From the NCBI GenBank assembly GCA_947601655.1, contig CANQGG010000014.1, positions 1 to 41,292 of the forward strand: a stretch of DNA of 41,292 nucleotides. Reading direction: 5' to 3'. This document shows, piece after piece, positions 23,986 through 33,490 of this stretch. The stretch is from an uncultured Akkermansia sp. Lineage in GTDB: Bacteria; Verrucomicrobiota; Verrucomicrobiia; Verrucomicrobiales; Akkermansiaceae. The position numbers and the translations under genes are program-made. Position 1 is the stretch's first letter. Every line of letters starts with the position of its first letter. Under the pieces are notes generated by a model. The model had not been told where the DNA came from and searched no databases. It worked only from the letters and a program-made list of their open reading frames with translations.

Positions 23986-25952
23986 CAGTTCATCTCCTTC
24001 ACATGGGATTCGATGAACGCGATCTCCCCTTCGTCCAGCCCATACTTGGCGTAGAGCTGCCGGTCGATCTCCGGGATGGATTTGGACCAGTCGATGTCGG
24101 ATGCGGGGGTGAAGTCTTGGAGGGGGACGTATCGCCAAGTATTTCGCTTGTTATCTTGAGTAACCTTGACTATAGCCAGCATTGTACGCGCAAACTTAGT
24201 CTTTAGATACTTAACACAAGAGTTTGCAGGTTCTTCATTATCAAATGAACCGAAACTGATAAATGTCTGTGTATAGCCTTCCCCTGGCGCTCCAAGAAAT
24301 GGAACTGTTGTTATACGGGCAGCTTCATCTCCTAATGTGCCGGAAGCACCATTCGCTGATGAAATTATAGCTTTATATTTCCAAAGATTGTCTTGCGTAC
24401 AGTCTACGAACCGTTCTGGGATGTACTTCCATGCTCTTTTTCCGTTCTCAATACCAATAACTGGAATATCATCGCTACTTATCTTTTCGTCAGTAAACAG
24501 AGAGACTTTTTCAAATATATTGTTTCTGAACCGCTTATCCTTCCCGTCACTTCCTATAACCGAATGTAACTCAGGGTATTCCTGATATACCGCATCTAAA
24601 TTAAAACGTGTTTGGTTGAAAATTATAGGAATCAGGCTATTGTCTTCACTTCTCGGTGCAGCTTTTTGAATTATCGAGTTTAGCTCAGGATAAATCGAAA
24701 AAGTTTCTATACTTCCAAAATGTTTGCTTGTGTCATGATATGTAGCGACTACCCCGCCGGTTATCAACGTGCCTGCAAAGACCTTAGCACTATCTTGCTC
24801 GTACCATAGGACTTTGAGATGGGGGTCCTTAAGCATTTCTTCATTCCACACTTTAGGAGTGTTTCCTGCATTGAATAAAAACCTGCCAGGATGAATCAGT
24901 TCCACTTTATCCGCGACCCGGTATGCTTCATTTATGAAGAGATGATAAATCGGTGAAGCAAATGTTTTCTGTTCTCCGGATGTTTCGTCCTGATACGGCG
25001 GGTTCCCGATGATAAAATCGAACTTCATTTTCCCCTTCTCCCTTCGTAATTCCTGGAATTCAAAGCTGGTCTTTTTCCGCCAGTCATAGACTCGACAATA
25101 GGGCTGTTGCTTCTCTCCCTCATCCGGGAAACCCATCTCTTCAAAAAAGTCAAACTGGAATCCCTCTTCCTCGGGCTTCCGGTACGGGATGGTGTATGTG
25201 AGCCCATCCATCTGCCAGAGGTTCCACACGATGACGTTGGTTATCATCTCATATTCCTGCTTCGTCGGCTTTCGTTTCCACCGGTCGGACAGGTATTCCT
25301 CAAAGGTCATCAGCAGGTTCAACCGGGCAATGAGCAGGTTGTCGCCCTGAAACTCATAACCATAGGTCGCCTGGAACGCCCGCAGGGCCCATTGCAGCCA
25401 CTCCTCCTCCGCGTCGGTGTTCTCGCCCACCACCCGCAGCTTCCGGTCCAGTATGCCGGTCCGCCGCTCCAGGGGGATGCTCTCGCCGTTTGAGACGTCA
25501 TACCGGCTCACCAGAAACGGCGCCTCGCCGCAGGTGATCTCCATGCGCCGGTCGTCCACGTACCGTTTCCAGCTTTTCCGCTTAGGAAACTCCACCCGGT
25601 CGGTTGGCTCGCCGTCCTTAAAAAACGCGTCCGGCCGTCCGAACCACATCTCGTCGGCATAATCGCACATTTTCGCGCAGATCCAGTTGGGTGTAAATAC
25701 TTCGGCGTGCTGCCGCGTGCGGGCGGACTGCTGCTCCAGGGCCTTCCGCGCCCGGTTCTTGATGACGCCGGAGCGCTCGCCAGTGATCAGCTCCGCCCTG
25801 ATCTCCCTGTCCCGCTGATAGGCGGGGCCCAAATCGATATAGGCGTCCGTCGCCCAGAGGATGTGCGCCTTGGTCGTTCTATCCTCCAGGAGCCTGTCCA
25901 GCAGACCGAGGGAGTTGATCCGCAGCAATTCATCTTGTATCCCGATGATCAA
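23985..25952 (-). CDS. Eco57I-type adenine DNA methylase with AT-rich recognition region
   Basis: The 655-residue protein has motif X (AEVFTPNWICAKMCDYAD), an unusual motif I (MEITCGEAPFLVSRYD, in place of the common DPxCGSG form), and motif IV NPPYQD near residue 317. The following part up to about residue 605 should hold the target recognition domain. The C-terminal WRYVPLQDFTPASDIDW and EIDRQLYAKYGL are conserved in such enzymes. The DNA for residues 320-605 (about 24130-24990) is clearly AT-richer than both flanks. The TTG start at 25952 lies nine bases after GGAGGAGG. It modifies adenine, protecting host DNA from the partner protein. Confidence 0.87.
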   Translation of the reverse strand: MIIGIQDELLRINSLGLLDRLLEDRTTKAHILWATDAYIDLGPAYQRDREIRAELITGERSGVIKNRARKALEQQSARTRQHAEVFTPNWICAKMCDYADEMWFGRPDAFFKDGEPTDRVEFPKRKSWKRYVDDRRMEITCGEAPFLVSRYDVSNGESIPLERRTGILDRKLRVVGENTDAEEEWLQWALRAFQATYGYEFQGDNLLIARLNLLMTFEEYLSDRWKRKPTKQEYEMITNVIVWNLWQMDGLTYTIPYRKPEEEGFQFDFFEEMGFPDEGEKQQPYCRVYDWRKKTSFEFQELRREKGKMKFDFIIGNPPYQDETSGEQKTFASPIYHLFINEAYRVADKVELIHPGRFLFNAGNTPKVWNEEMLKDPHLKVLWYEQDSAKVFAGTLITGGVVATYHDTSKHFGSIETFSIYPELNSIIQKAAPRSEDNSLIPIIFNQTRFNLDAVYQEYPELHSVIGSDGKDKRFRNNIFEKVSLFTDEKISSDDIPVIGIENGKRAWKYIPERFVDCTQDNLWKYKAIISSANGASGTLGDEAARITTVPFLGAPGEGYTQTFISFGSFDNEEPANSCVKYLKTKFARTMLAIVKVTQDNKRNTWRYVPLQDFTPASDIDWSKSIPEIDRQLYAKYGLDEGEIAFIESHVKEMN

Positions 25953-26060
25953 AAAGCGATCCTCCTCCGATCCGAAAAGACCGCAGGAGGATCAGCAAAG
26001 CTCCGTTCGTTTTGCAAATGTGTACTTTACCAAACTTTCCTGCGTGTTCTACATATTCGC

Positions 26061-26089
26061 ATTATAGCATCAAAACCTGGAAACGGCAA
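26061..26089 (-). promoter_or_regulatory. Sigma-A promoter of the restriction-modification operon
   Basis: On the minus strand TTGCCG (26089-26084) and TATAAT (26066-26061) are separated by exactly 17 bases. The promoter points to the methylase gene, leaving a leader of about 100 bases. Confidence 0.75.
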
Positions 26090-26165
26090 CAAATTCTGGG
26101 CCGTCTTTTCCCCGAGTCTTGCCTATTGGAAAAAGTACACCATTCCAAATTATTGTGCAGTTTAT

Positions 26166-26991
<826 letters not shown>

Positions 26992-27515
26992 TGTTGCCTC
27001 CAATATTTCTGTTATCCCCGCGGCGAACGTGGTCTGCGAATCAGCAGGGCCACTTCGCCGCAGAGCGTGATTTTTGAAAGAGCGCCTCTTGTCTGGCGAT
27101 CCTCTCCTGTGATGCCCTGGTCAACGGGGCATTTTTCGTTTTCATAGTTATGTGTGCTTTTGCGCGGTCCCGTGAAAAAGCATGCGGATCGGCGGCTCCT
27201 GTTCGCTGACCCGCGTGACACTGTTTGATAAGGATAGGGGCACAAAGGGACACTGTTTTTCGCCGTTTTGCAAACGGTCTGTTTTGCCGTTCTGTCTGAA
27301 AGCCGTTCCTGCCCGGGACTCTCACCCCGGCGTTTTGTCCCCTTGGTGCGCTCTCGTGTTCGCGGTCATAGCGGTCACTTCCCCGAAGGACATATCCCTT
27401 TCAGACGGTCATGTGGTTTTCAAGCTGCATTGTCTTGTGACATGACCATTCTAGCGAAAAAACATGCCTTCTCCCGTATGTCTCAAAGGATGGAAATCCG
27501 CCTGAAAAGCGAAAA
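26992..27515. other. Non-coding gap, possible origin or oriT
   Basis: No gene is supported in these 520 bases. The stretch separates leftward from rightward genes and must hold both promoters. It contains a small dyad CCGTTT-TGC-AAACGG (27263-27277) and several GTTTT-rich direct repeats (CGTTTTGC, CTGTTTTGCC). A transfer or replication origin is possible but not shown. Confidence 0.4.
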
Positions 27516-27544
27516 TTTCCACGAACGTGGAAATGTGTTATAAT
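27516..27544 (+). promoter_or_regulatory. Promoter with overlapping operator for XRE regulator
   Basis: TTTCCACG-AA-CGTGGAAA (27516-27533) is a perfect 18-base palindrome. Its left edge TTTCCA could serve as the -35 and is 17 bases from TATAAT (27539-27544). The arrangement suggests that the XRE protein represses its own promoter. Confidence 0.7.
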
Positions 27545-27568
27545 AGCCCCAGAAAAGGGGGAATCGCC

Positions 27569-28417
27569 ATGTATGCGAAGTTATCTACCCAGGAGCGGCT
27601 GAAGGACCTGCGCGTGGAGCGGCACCTGACGCTGGAGCAGCTGGCCGAGGAAACAGGACTATCCAAGTCGGCCCTGGGCAAGTATGAATCGGACGATTAC
27701 AAGGATATAAGCCCCTTTGCCATCGCGGAGCTGGCAAAGTTCTACGGGGTGTCCACAGACTATCTGATGGGCCTGACAGAAACAAAAAATCACCCAAACA
27801 CAGCTCTGCACGAGCTGCATTTGAGTGATGGGATGATCGACGTGTTAAAGAGCGGCCAGCTCAACAACCGGTTGCTCTGCGAGATGGTGACCCATGAGGG
27901 GTTCCAGCGGTTCCTGGTGGATGCGGAGATCTACGTGGACCGTATCGCGGACATGCGCGTCAACGATATGAACACCATGCTGGCGGCGGCGCGGGAGCAG
28001 GTCATTCAGAAATACAATCCGGGCGAGAACGACCTGTATGTGCGGACGCTGGAAGTGGCCCAGGTAAAAGAGGACGAGTACTTCAGCCATATTGCTGCCG
28101 GCGATATGGGCGCGATATTGAAAGACATCCGGGAGCGGCACAAGAAGGATACGACCACGGCGGACACGGATTCCCCGGCAGCGGATGCCCAGAAGCAGCT
28201 GCAGCAGGCTATGAGCTACGAGGGCAGCGAGAACGAGAAGAAGGCCCGCGTGTTCCTTGCCCAGCTCGGGATCGACTATGACGGCCTGACAAAAGAGGAG
28301 TTTGTGACGCTCATCGGGATATTAAAGAGGTCCAAGCTCCTGAAAAGCCCCTACAACCAGCGCGGTCGGAGCAATTCACCCATGACGCACGGGAAGGGAA
28401 ACCGGAAGCACAAGTAG
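27569..28417 (+). CDS. XRE family transcriptional regulator
   Basis: The 282-residue protein starts with a Cro/C1 helix-turn-helix (ERLKDLRVERHLTLEQLAEE, then TGLSKSALGKYES and FYGVSTDYLMG, residues 8-67). The rest is helical and charged, with no domain I can name. Regulators of this size control transfer or maintenance genes on clostridial elements. The ATG at 27569 follows GGGGG by about six bases. A palindrome overlaps its promoter, so self-repression is likely. It is GC-rich, in contrast to the AT-rich genes that follow. Confidence 0.85.
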   Translation: MYAKLSTQERLKDLRVERHLTLEQLAEETGLSKSALGKYESDDYKDISPFAIAELAKFYGVSTDYLMGLTETKNHPNTALHELHLSDGMIDVLKSGQLNNRLLCEMVTHEGFQRFLVDAEIYVDRIADMRVNDMNTMLAAAREQVIQKYNPGENDLYVRTLEVAQVKEDEYFSHIAAGDMGAILKDIRERHKKDTTTADTDSPAADAQKQLQQAMSYEGSENEKKARVFLAQLGIDYDGLTKEEFVTLIGILKRSKLLKSPYNQRGRSNSPMTHGKGNRKHK

Positions 28418-28503
28418 AAACATTTTGGAGGCGAATTAGGCAATCAATCTTTCGGCGGTCGGACACAACGCGCAAACTAATCCTTTTAAATTTGTAATTC
28501 TAC

Positions 28504-28532
28504 TTGACAAACAGAACAAAATAATGTAAAAT
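28504..28532 (+). promoter_or_regulatory. Consensus sigma-A promoter of the AT-rich block
   Basis: TTGACA (28504-28509), a 17-base spacer and TAAAAT (28527-28532) form an almost ideal promoter 30 bases before the DUF5986 start. Confidence 0.85.
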
Positions 28533-28561
28533 AATGGACAAATCCATTTGGAGGTGTCGTC

Positions 28562-29257
28562 TTGGAAAAACAACCTGAAGGCTTTAGCTTTAATTTAGCA
28601 GGTATAGACCATGCGATCGTTGACGCTTTGCGTCTTGCGCTGGAAAACGTTATGCCTGAAATCATGAGTGATAACGGCTTAACTGAAAGGAATGGATATG
28701 GTCAATTCCGTTGGAATGTCATTATTGCGCAATTGCGAGATAAATGCCAGCATTTAGGTTGGCTGGACATGGGGGTATGCCGCAGACGTGCATGGAAAAC
28801 CCCCGTTCTGTTCCACTATGCCTCACGTAATATCATTACCTTGATGACTGAGGACACTTTCGCAACCGTGCAGCAAAGGAAAGATAAAGGGAAACACTAT
28901 CTATGCGGTGGCGCTAGTTTTAACAAAGATGTTAAAGCGCAGCATGAACAATTGAAAATGGACTTACCAGGTGTCTCTTCAGATTCTAAACCGTGGATTG
29001 CGCAATCTCAAGAACAGCTTGCCAGAGCTGTTTATGCAGATGTTGGGGATATAGATGGGCATATCCTTGTTCTGTTTGACGTCCACGGTGATAAGCTTCT
29101 GACTGTTCGTGCAGTGCGCCTTACAAAAGATCTTGAAATTTCAACAGAGGAAGAAGACTGGTCGCAATACATTCGCAAGCCGTATGAAGTCAATCGAACG
29201 GTTGTGCCTCAACAAAACGAAAATGATGACGAGGAAGCTCTTGTTGAACTCTTATAA
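28562..29257 (+). CDS. DUF5986 family protein
   Basis: The 231-residue protein fits DUF5986: an N-terminal helical part (ALRLALENVMPEIM, NGYGQFRWNVIIAQL) and a middle beta-rich part with CRRRAWKTPVLFHYASRNII. Its activity is unknown. It starts at TTG (28562), with GGAGGTG six bases upstream, and lies 23 bases before a gene for an HTH-ImmA peptidase. This two-gene order, a protein of unknown activity followed by an HTH fused to an ImmA-type peptidase, recalls toxin-antitoxin pairs in which the peptidase protein is the antitoxin. That reading is inference. Confidence 0.7.
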   Translation: MEKQPEGFSFNLAGIDHAIVDALRLALENVMPEIMSDNGLTERNGYGQFRWNVIIAQLRDKCQHLGWLDMGVCRRRAWKTPVLFHYASRNIITLMTEDTFATVQQRKDKGKHYLCGGASFNKDVKAQHEQLKMDLPGVSSDSKPWIAQSQEQLARAVYADVGDIDGHILVLFDVHGDKLLTVRAVRLTKDLEISTEEEDWSQYIRKPYEVNRTVVPQQNENDDEEALVELL

Positions 29258-29280
29258 ATAACAAAGGATGGGCATGCTCC

Positions 29281-30432
29281 GTGCAACGAGGAAATAGAAT
29301 TAACTGTGAGAGACTAAAAGAAGCTCGCCTATATCGAAAGATGACTATGGACGAGTTGGCCAAATCTGTCGGTATCAACAAGCAAGCTATCTCTCAATTT
29401 GAAAATGACAAAATAACTCCAGAGCCAGCAACCCTTCTGCGAATTTCAAAATCGTTGGAATTCCCTTACTCCTTTTTTGTTGAACCAGATACAAAATCAA
29501 CTATTGGTAATACATATTTTCGCGCACTTTATTCAAGCAAGAAAAAAGACTTGGTCGCTCAGCAGATAAAGGCAAAGTATCTTGCAAAAATACATTCTGT
29601 TTTATCTACTAAAATTAAATTCAGAGAGCTCAATCTTCCATCGTTTCCCGATGGAGAATCTTTCTCTATCGAGGAACTTGCTACGTATACTAGAATTTAT
29701 TGGGGGCTTGGCGACTCCCCAATATCCAACATGGTAGCACTATTAGAGCGAAATGGGATTATTGTTGGAGAATTTGCTACAGAGAGTCGAGATATTGATG
29801 CTTTTTACCAATATTATGAAGAAGCAGATTGTCCAACGTACTGTGTAATACTCGGTACTGATAAAAAAAGTTTTTATCGCAGACAGTTTAACTGTGCGCA
29901 TGAATTAGGCCATATTCTGCTACACGAAAGATACTCAGATTTGAACGAAATTAATAGAGAAGAATTCCGAGAACGTGAAAACGAGGCAAATGCTTTTGCC
30001 TCAGCTTTCTTATTGCCTAAAAGCACTTTTGGCAACGATGTCTCCGCATATCCCAATCGCCTTAATCACTACATCGAATTAAAAAAGAAGTGGAACGTAT
30101 CAATTGCCTGCATGATATTAAGGGCCTATACATTGGGATATCTTTCAGCAAATCAATACTCATATTTAATGAGGCAGATGAACGCCAACGGTTATCGTCA
30201 AAACGAACCTTTGGACGACATGATTGAATACAAGCACCCATATGCCCTTAAGCAAGCAATTAAATTGCTTTTTGAAAAGGGGCATATCTCCGGCGATGAT
30301 CTTATAAACCTATTTGCTGAAAACCATTTCTCAATTTCCCTTGACGTAATTGAAGAATTGTTAAATCTAGACATCGGCACATTGTCATCTAACAATAATA
30401 ATGTTATTCCATTTCCAAATCTGCAGGGTTGA
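29281..30432 (+). CDS. XRE-HTH fused to ImmA/IrrE metallopeptidase
   Basis: The 383-residue protein has a Cro/C1 HTH at the N-terminus (LKEARLYRKMTMDELAKSVG, INKQAISQFENDK; residues 11-65) and an ImmA/IrrE-type zinc peptidase in the middle with HELGH near 207-211 and ENEANAFASAFLLP as the downstream Glu motif. Such proteins sense a signal and cleave or release a repressor, or act as antitoxin in pairs such as RosmerTA-type systems. The GTG at 29281 is used. A closer GAGG precedes an ATT at 29299, so the true start may differ. DNA is AT-rich like its neighbours. Confidence 0.87.
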   Translation: MQRGNRINCERLKEARLYRKMTMDELAKSVGINKQAISQFENDKITPEPATLLRISKSLEFPYSFFVEPDTKSTIGNTYFRALYSSKKKDLVAQQIKAKYLAKIHSVLSTKIKFRELNLPSFPDGESFSIEELATYTRIYWGLGDSPISNMVALLERNGIIVGEFATESRDIDAFYQYYEEADCPTYCVILGTDKKSFYRRQFNCAHELGHILLHERYSDLNEINREEFRERENEANAFASAFLLPKSTFGNDVSAYPNRLNHYIELKKKWNVSIACMILRAYTLGYLSANQYSYLMRQMNANGYRQNEPLDDMIEYKHPYALKQAIKLLFEKGHISGDDLINLFAENHFSISLDVIEELLNLDIGTLSSNNNNVIPFPNLQG

Positions 30433-30586
30433 TTCATAGGCCGCTCTCCATATAGTATTACAATGAGCGAATGTGAGCTTCTTAACGCAAATAGACAATT
30501 TCAGATAAAGCATTGTAGTTTACAATACTAAAAGCAAGCAACCCCAAGATATGATAGAGATTATAAATTAACAAGGAGATGCATAG
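30433..30586. other. Gap with ATTGTA-GTT-TACAAT dyad
   Basis: This 154-base gap separates the peptidase gene from the ATPase gene. It contains a perfect dyad ATTGTA-GTT-TACAAT (30512-30526), and a related TATTACAAT occurs near 30457. These could be operators for the upstream HTH protein. No clear promoter was recognised. Confidence 0.4.
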
Positions 30587-32119
30587 ATGAGAAAAATTAC
30601 TATTCGGGATATTTATGCAGGAATGCCTGACGCGAAAGACGAAATCACCACAGATCAGGCAGATAAATTTTTTGAAAGTTTCATTTTGCCACCTGGAGTA
30701 TCAGGGGATGATTTGCTCAGCGGGAAAAAGTTTTTGGTTACAGGCTACAAAGGAGTAGGAAAAACATCAATCTTATTCCATCTACAAGATCGCGCTCTGA
30801 AGATTGACCCTTCAACATGCACGTCATTTCTTTACTTTAAAAGTGACTTTGAGGAAGTAAAGAAGAGTAATATTGAATCTATTGCTCAGAAGTTGACTGC
30901 GCTTATAGATGTAAGTGGCGAGATTCAGCCTAATAGAATTGAGTATCTCCATGTCTGGCGCTGGGTTTTCTTTAGGAAAATTGTGGATGACAACGAAGAA
31001 AACAACAATGGGCTCTTTAAGCAGGATGCCAATTGGGATAAATTTGTCAATGAGGTCAACAAAATCAGTTTTTCCTCTGCAAACAAAAAAATACTTTCCC
31101 TTTCGCAGCTTGGGATTTCAGTTAGAGCCTCACAAGCTCAAGGTGCGGCCGTTGAGGCTACTGCCAAGTTTCAAAGTGTAGCCAATGATGATCGTGCGTT
31201 TCGGGATTTAGTCGATATAGTAGATCGATGCGACGACTTGTTCCGAAAATTAGTACGGACGGATACGCCCTATTATCTCTTTGTAGATGAGATGGAAGCG
31301 TATTATGGTGACCAAGAACTATTTAAACGCGACTTGACCTTAATCCGCGACATGATATTCACAATACATAGGCTGAATGGATACAAAAAGGTAAAAATCA
31401 TTGCTGCGATACGTAATGAAATTATTTTCGCTATGGACAGGTTTATCCAGACTAGGGAAATCAATAAAATAGTTGATGGTTATAGTACACCTATCAAGTG
31501 GACTTACAGTAATACAAATTCAATAGAGCACCCCATCATTAAAGTGCTTATGAGACGGATAGAAATGGCAAGCGATGGAGAGCCACAGTCTTTCTGGGAT
31601 TGGTTCCCAGAGCAGATTCATAAACGAGATTCAGTAAGCTATATTTTAGATCTTGGATGGAATAAGCCCCGAGACGTTGTGCGACTCATTACTGCTGCTC
31701 AAAACGACAGCCTTCACTGTAATGATACATCTTTTACAATTGCAGCATTTGATAATCTAAGAAAGGAGTATTCCAAAGGGAGTCTCGCGGAAATTCGGCA
31801 AGAATTGCAGTCACTTTATGACAGCAAAGATATCGAAATGATAGTCCGCCTGTTAAGAGGGGGTCCACAGTTTACCACTAAAGACGAAATTCGAAAGAAG
31901 GCAGCAAAGGGCAGCAAAGCCCGAATTTTCTGGGACGAGCACGAAGATGACATACTTGAGGATTTCTATAGAGTCGGATTTTGGGGGAATATAAATCGCC
32001 AGGATGGATATTATTCTTGGCGATGGAATCATAAGGGCGATACAGGAGTCCTTACCGATAATGGGTGGGAATTAGCTATACACCCGGCGCTATATAGCGA
32101 ATTGTCAATTAGGTTTTGA
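30587..32119 (+). CDS. Sll1717/FunZ-family P-loop ATPase
   Basis: The 510-residue protein has Walker A (GYKGVGKTS, 53-61) and Walker B (YYLFVDEMEAYYG, near 228-240), with ILDLGWNKPRDVVRLI as a sensor-like segment and a C-terminal winged-helix-like part (FWGNINRQDGYYSWRW). This matches the P-loop ATPases named Sll1717 or FunZ, a STAND-like group. Members are frequent on mobile elements and in defence islands; no effector domain is visible here. AAGGAG precedes the ATG. It lies after the DUF5986 and HTH-peptidase genes and shares their AT-rich composition, which suggests joint acquisition. Confidence 0.8.
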   Translation: MRKITIRDIYAGMPDAKDEITTDQADKFFESFILPPGVSGDDLLSGKKFLVTGYKGVGKTSILFHLQDRALKIDPSTCTSFLYFKSDFEEVKKSNIESIAQKLTALIDVSGEIQPNRIEYLHVWRWVFFRKIVDDNEENNNGLFKQDANWDKFVNEVNKISFSSANKKILSLSQLGISVRASQAQGAAVEATAKFQSVANDDRAFRDLVDIVDRCDDLFRKLVRTDTPYYLFVDEMEAYYGDQELFKRDLTLIRDMIFTIHRLNGYKKVKIIAAIRNEIIFAMDRFIQTREINKIVDGYSTPIKWTYSNTNSIEHPIIKVLMRRIEMASDGEPQSFWDWFPEQIHKRDSVSYILDLGWNKPRDVVRLITAAQNDSLHCNDTSFTIAAFDNLRKEYSKGSLAEIRQELQSLYDSKDIEMIVRLLRGGPQFTTKDEIRKKAAKGSKARIFWDEHEDDILEDFYRVGFWGNINRQDGYYSWRWNHKGDTGVLTDNGWELAIHPALYSELSIRF

Positions 32120-32195
32120 TTCGAGTGCATCGGTCTGTTTGGGAATAGTATCTATAATGAAGTCATAAGCAGATGCTGCCAGAGGAGAAAACGAA

Positions 32196-33068
32196 ATGAA
32201 AGAGGATAAGCTTCAACTGTTCGAGGACCAGTCGATCCGAACGGCGTGGGATGAGGAAAACGAGGAATGGTACTTCTCCGTCGTGGATGTAGTCCGCGTC
32301 CTCACCAACCAGCCGGATACCCGCCACGCTGCTAAATATTGGAGCGTCCTAAAAACGCGCATGAAAAAAGAGGGCAGTCAGTTGCCTACACTTTGTAGTC
32401 AACTGAGAATGCTCTCCGCCGATGGCAAACGATATAAAACAGACGTTGCCGACACCGCCGGACTTCTCCGCATCATTCAATCCATTCCGTCTCCCAAGGC
32501 GGAGCCGTTCAAGATGTGGCTGGCCCAGGTGGGGAAAGAGCGGATCGAGGAGACGATAGACCCGGAGCTTTCCATCGACCGGGCGCTGGGTACATACGCG
32601 CGGCTGGGCTATTCGCCGGAGTGGATCAACCAGCGCATCCGCACCATTCAAGCGCGGAAAGAGCTGACAGACGCATGGAAGGAGCACGGCGTAGAGGAAG
32701 GGCGCGAGTATGCTATCCTCACCGACGAAGTGACCCGGGCGTGGTCCGGCATGAGCACGCGGCAGTATAAGCGGCTGAAGGGCCTGAAAAAGCAGAATCT
32801 GCGGGATAACATGAGCACGCTGGAATTGGCCCTGAACATGCTGGCCGAGGCCACGACAACGGAACTGACCAAGACGGAGAATCCACAGGGTCTGGCGGAA
32901 AACATCGTTGTCGCCCAAGCTGGCGGCGAGGTGGCCGGGGATGCCCGGCGCAGCATCGAGGCCCGCACTGGCCGCCCGGTCATCACCAGCGAGAACGCCG
33001 CGCAGCTCAATGCTGTGGTGACAAATCTGATCGAAGGCGTGGCAGAGGATGAGGATGGCAAGAGATGA
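32196..33068 (+). CDS. BRO-N domain protein (phage antirepressor/DinD-like)
   Basis: The 290-residue protein carries a BRO-N domain (AWDEENEEWYFSVVDVVRVL, YWSVLKTRMKKEG, AGLLRIIQSIPSPKAEPFK; residues 15-115), found in phage antirepressors and in DNA-damage-inducible protein D. The C-terminal half is helical (REYAILTDEVTRAWSGMSTR, LRDNMSTLELALNMLAEATT) and matches a form widespread in gut Clostridia. It may bind DNA or a repressor. The gene is GC-rich, unlike the AT-rich gene before it, so the two have different origins. GAGGAG lies before the ATG and TATAAT lies at 32153-32158. Confidence 0.82.
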   Translation: MKEDKLQLFEDQSIRTAWDEENEEWYFSVVDVVRVLTNQPDTRHAAKYWSVLKTRMKKEGSQLPTLCSQLRMLSADGKRYKTDVADTAGLLRIIQSIPSPKAEPFKMWLAQVGKERIEETIDPELSIDRALGTYARLGYSPEWINQRIRTIQARKELTDAWKEHGVEEGREYAILTDEVTRAWSGMSTRQYKRLKGLKKQNLRDNMSTLELALNMLAEATTTELTKTENPQGLAENIVVAQAGGEVAGDARRSIEARTGRPVITSENAAQLNAVVTNLIEGVAEDEDGKR

Positions 33069-33112
33069 CCGCCGTCATCTAAGCCAGAATTCAATATCCA
33101 GCAAAAATCATC

Positions 33113-33137
33113 GGGGCAGCGTATGGAACGCTGCCCC
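33113..33137. terminator. Terminator between convergent genes near element end
   Basis: GGGGCAGCGT and its complement form a 10-base stem with a five-base loop, followed by AAAATTT on the plus strand. It lies between the BRO gene and the convergent DUF6061 gene and may serve both. Confidence 0.75.
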
Positions 33138-33160
33138 AAAATTTATACCAGTACAACAAG

Positions 33161-33409
33161 TCAGTCTTCTGGCTTTTTGTATTCCGTGACCGCTTTCAAA
33201 TACACCTGAGGGTCGCCATTCAGGATCAAATCGGCATACGCCAGCGGGTCATTGTAGATCAGGTAATCCAACTCCGACCGCTGATACAGGTTATCGGCCA
33301 CTTCGTTCTCCACGGCAGTACAGTCGATGGAGATCATGCTGTTGTCCGAATACACGAGCTCCACGCAGACCGTGTCCATGTTGAACGCACAGGAAATCAG
33401 CTTTTTCAT
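33161..33409 (-). CDS. DUF6061 family protein
   Basis: The 82-residue protein (MKKLISCAFNMDTVCVELVY, then DCTAVENEVADN and DYLIYNDPLAYADLIL) matches DUF6061, a small conserved protein of clostridial mobile elements with unknown function. GGAGG lies seven bases before the ATG at 33409; the open frame runs further upstream into the host gene fragment, but only as a shadow. It is the last gene of element 2, about 80 bases from the right end. Confidence 0.88.
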   Translation of the reverse strand: MKKLISCAFNMDTVCVELVYSDNSMISIDCTAVENEVADNLYQRSELDYLIYNDPLAYADLILNGDPQVYLKAVTEYKKPED

Positions 33410-33487
33410 GGGGAAACCTCCAAAATCATATTGTACGGAAGTCATGTAAGCGCAGGTCCTCCTTTGTCTCTTTAACCATGTGACACG

Positions 33488-33490
33488 TCC
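33488..33490. other. attR core (TCC) of element 2
   Basis: Right junction: element CATGTGACACG, then TCC, then host CAGCCGTACATAG. The TCC is the same codon 39 as at the left junction. Confidence 0.75.

Noticed and set aside
20674..24054. Plus-strand open frame of 1126 codons antisense to the helicase gene
   Set aside because: It lies exactly opposite a well-supported gene, contains no recognisable domain and is a typical shadow of GC-rich codon usage.
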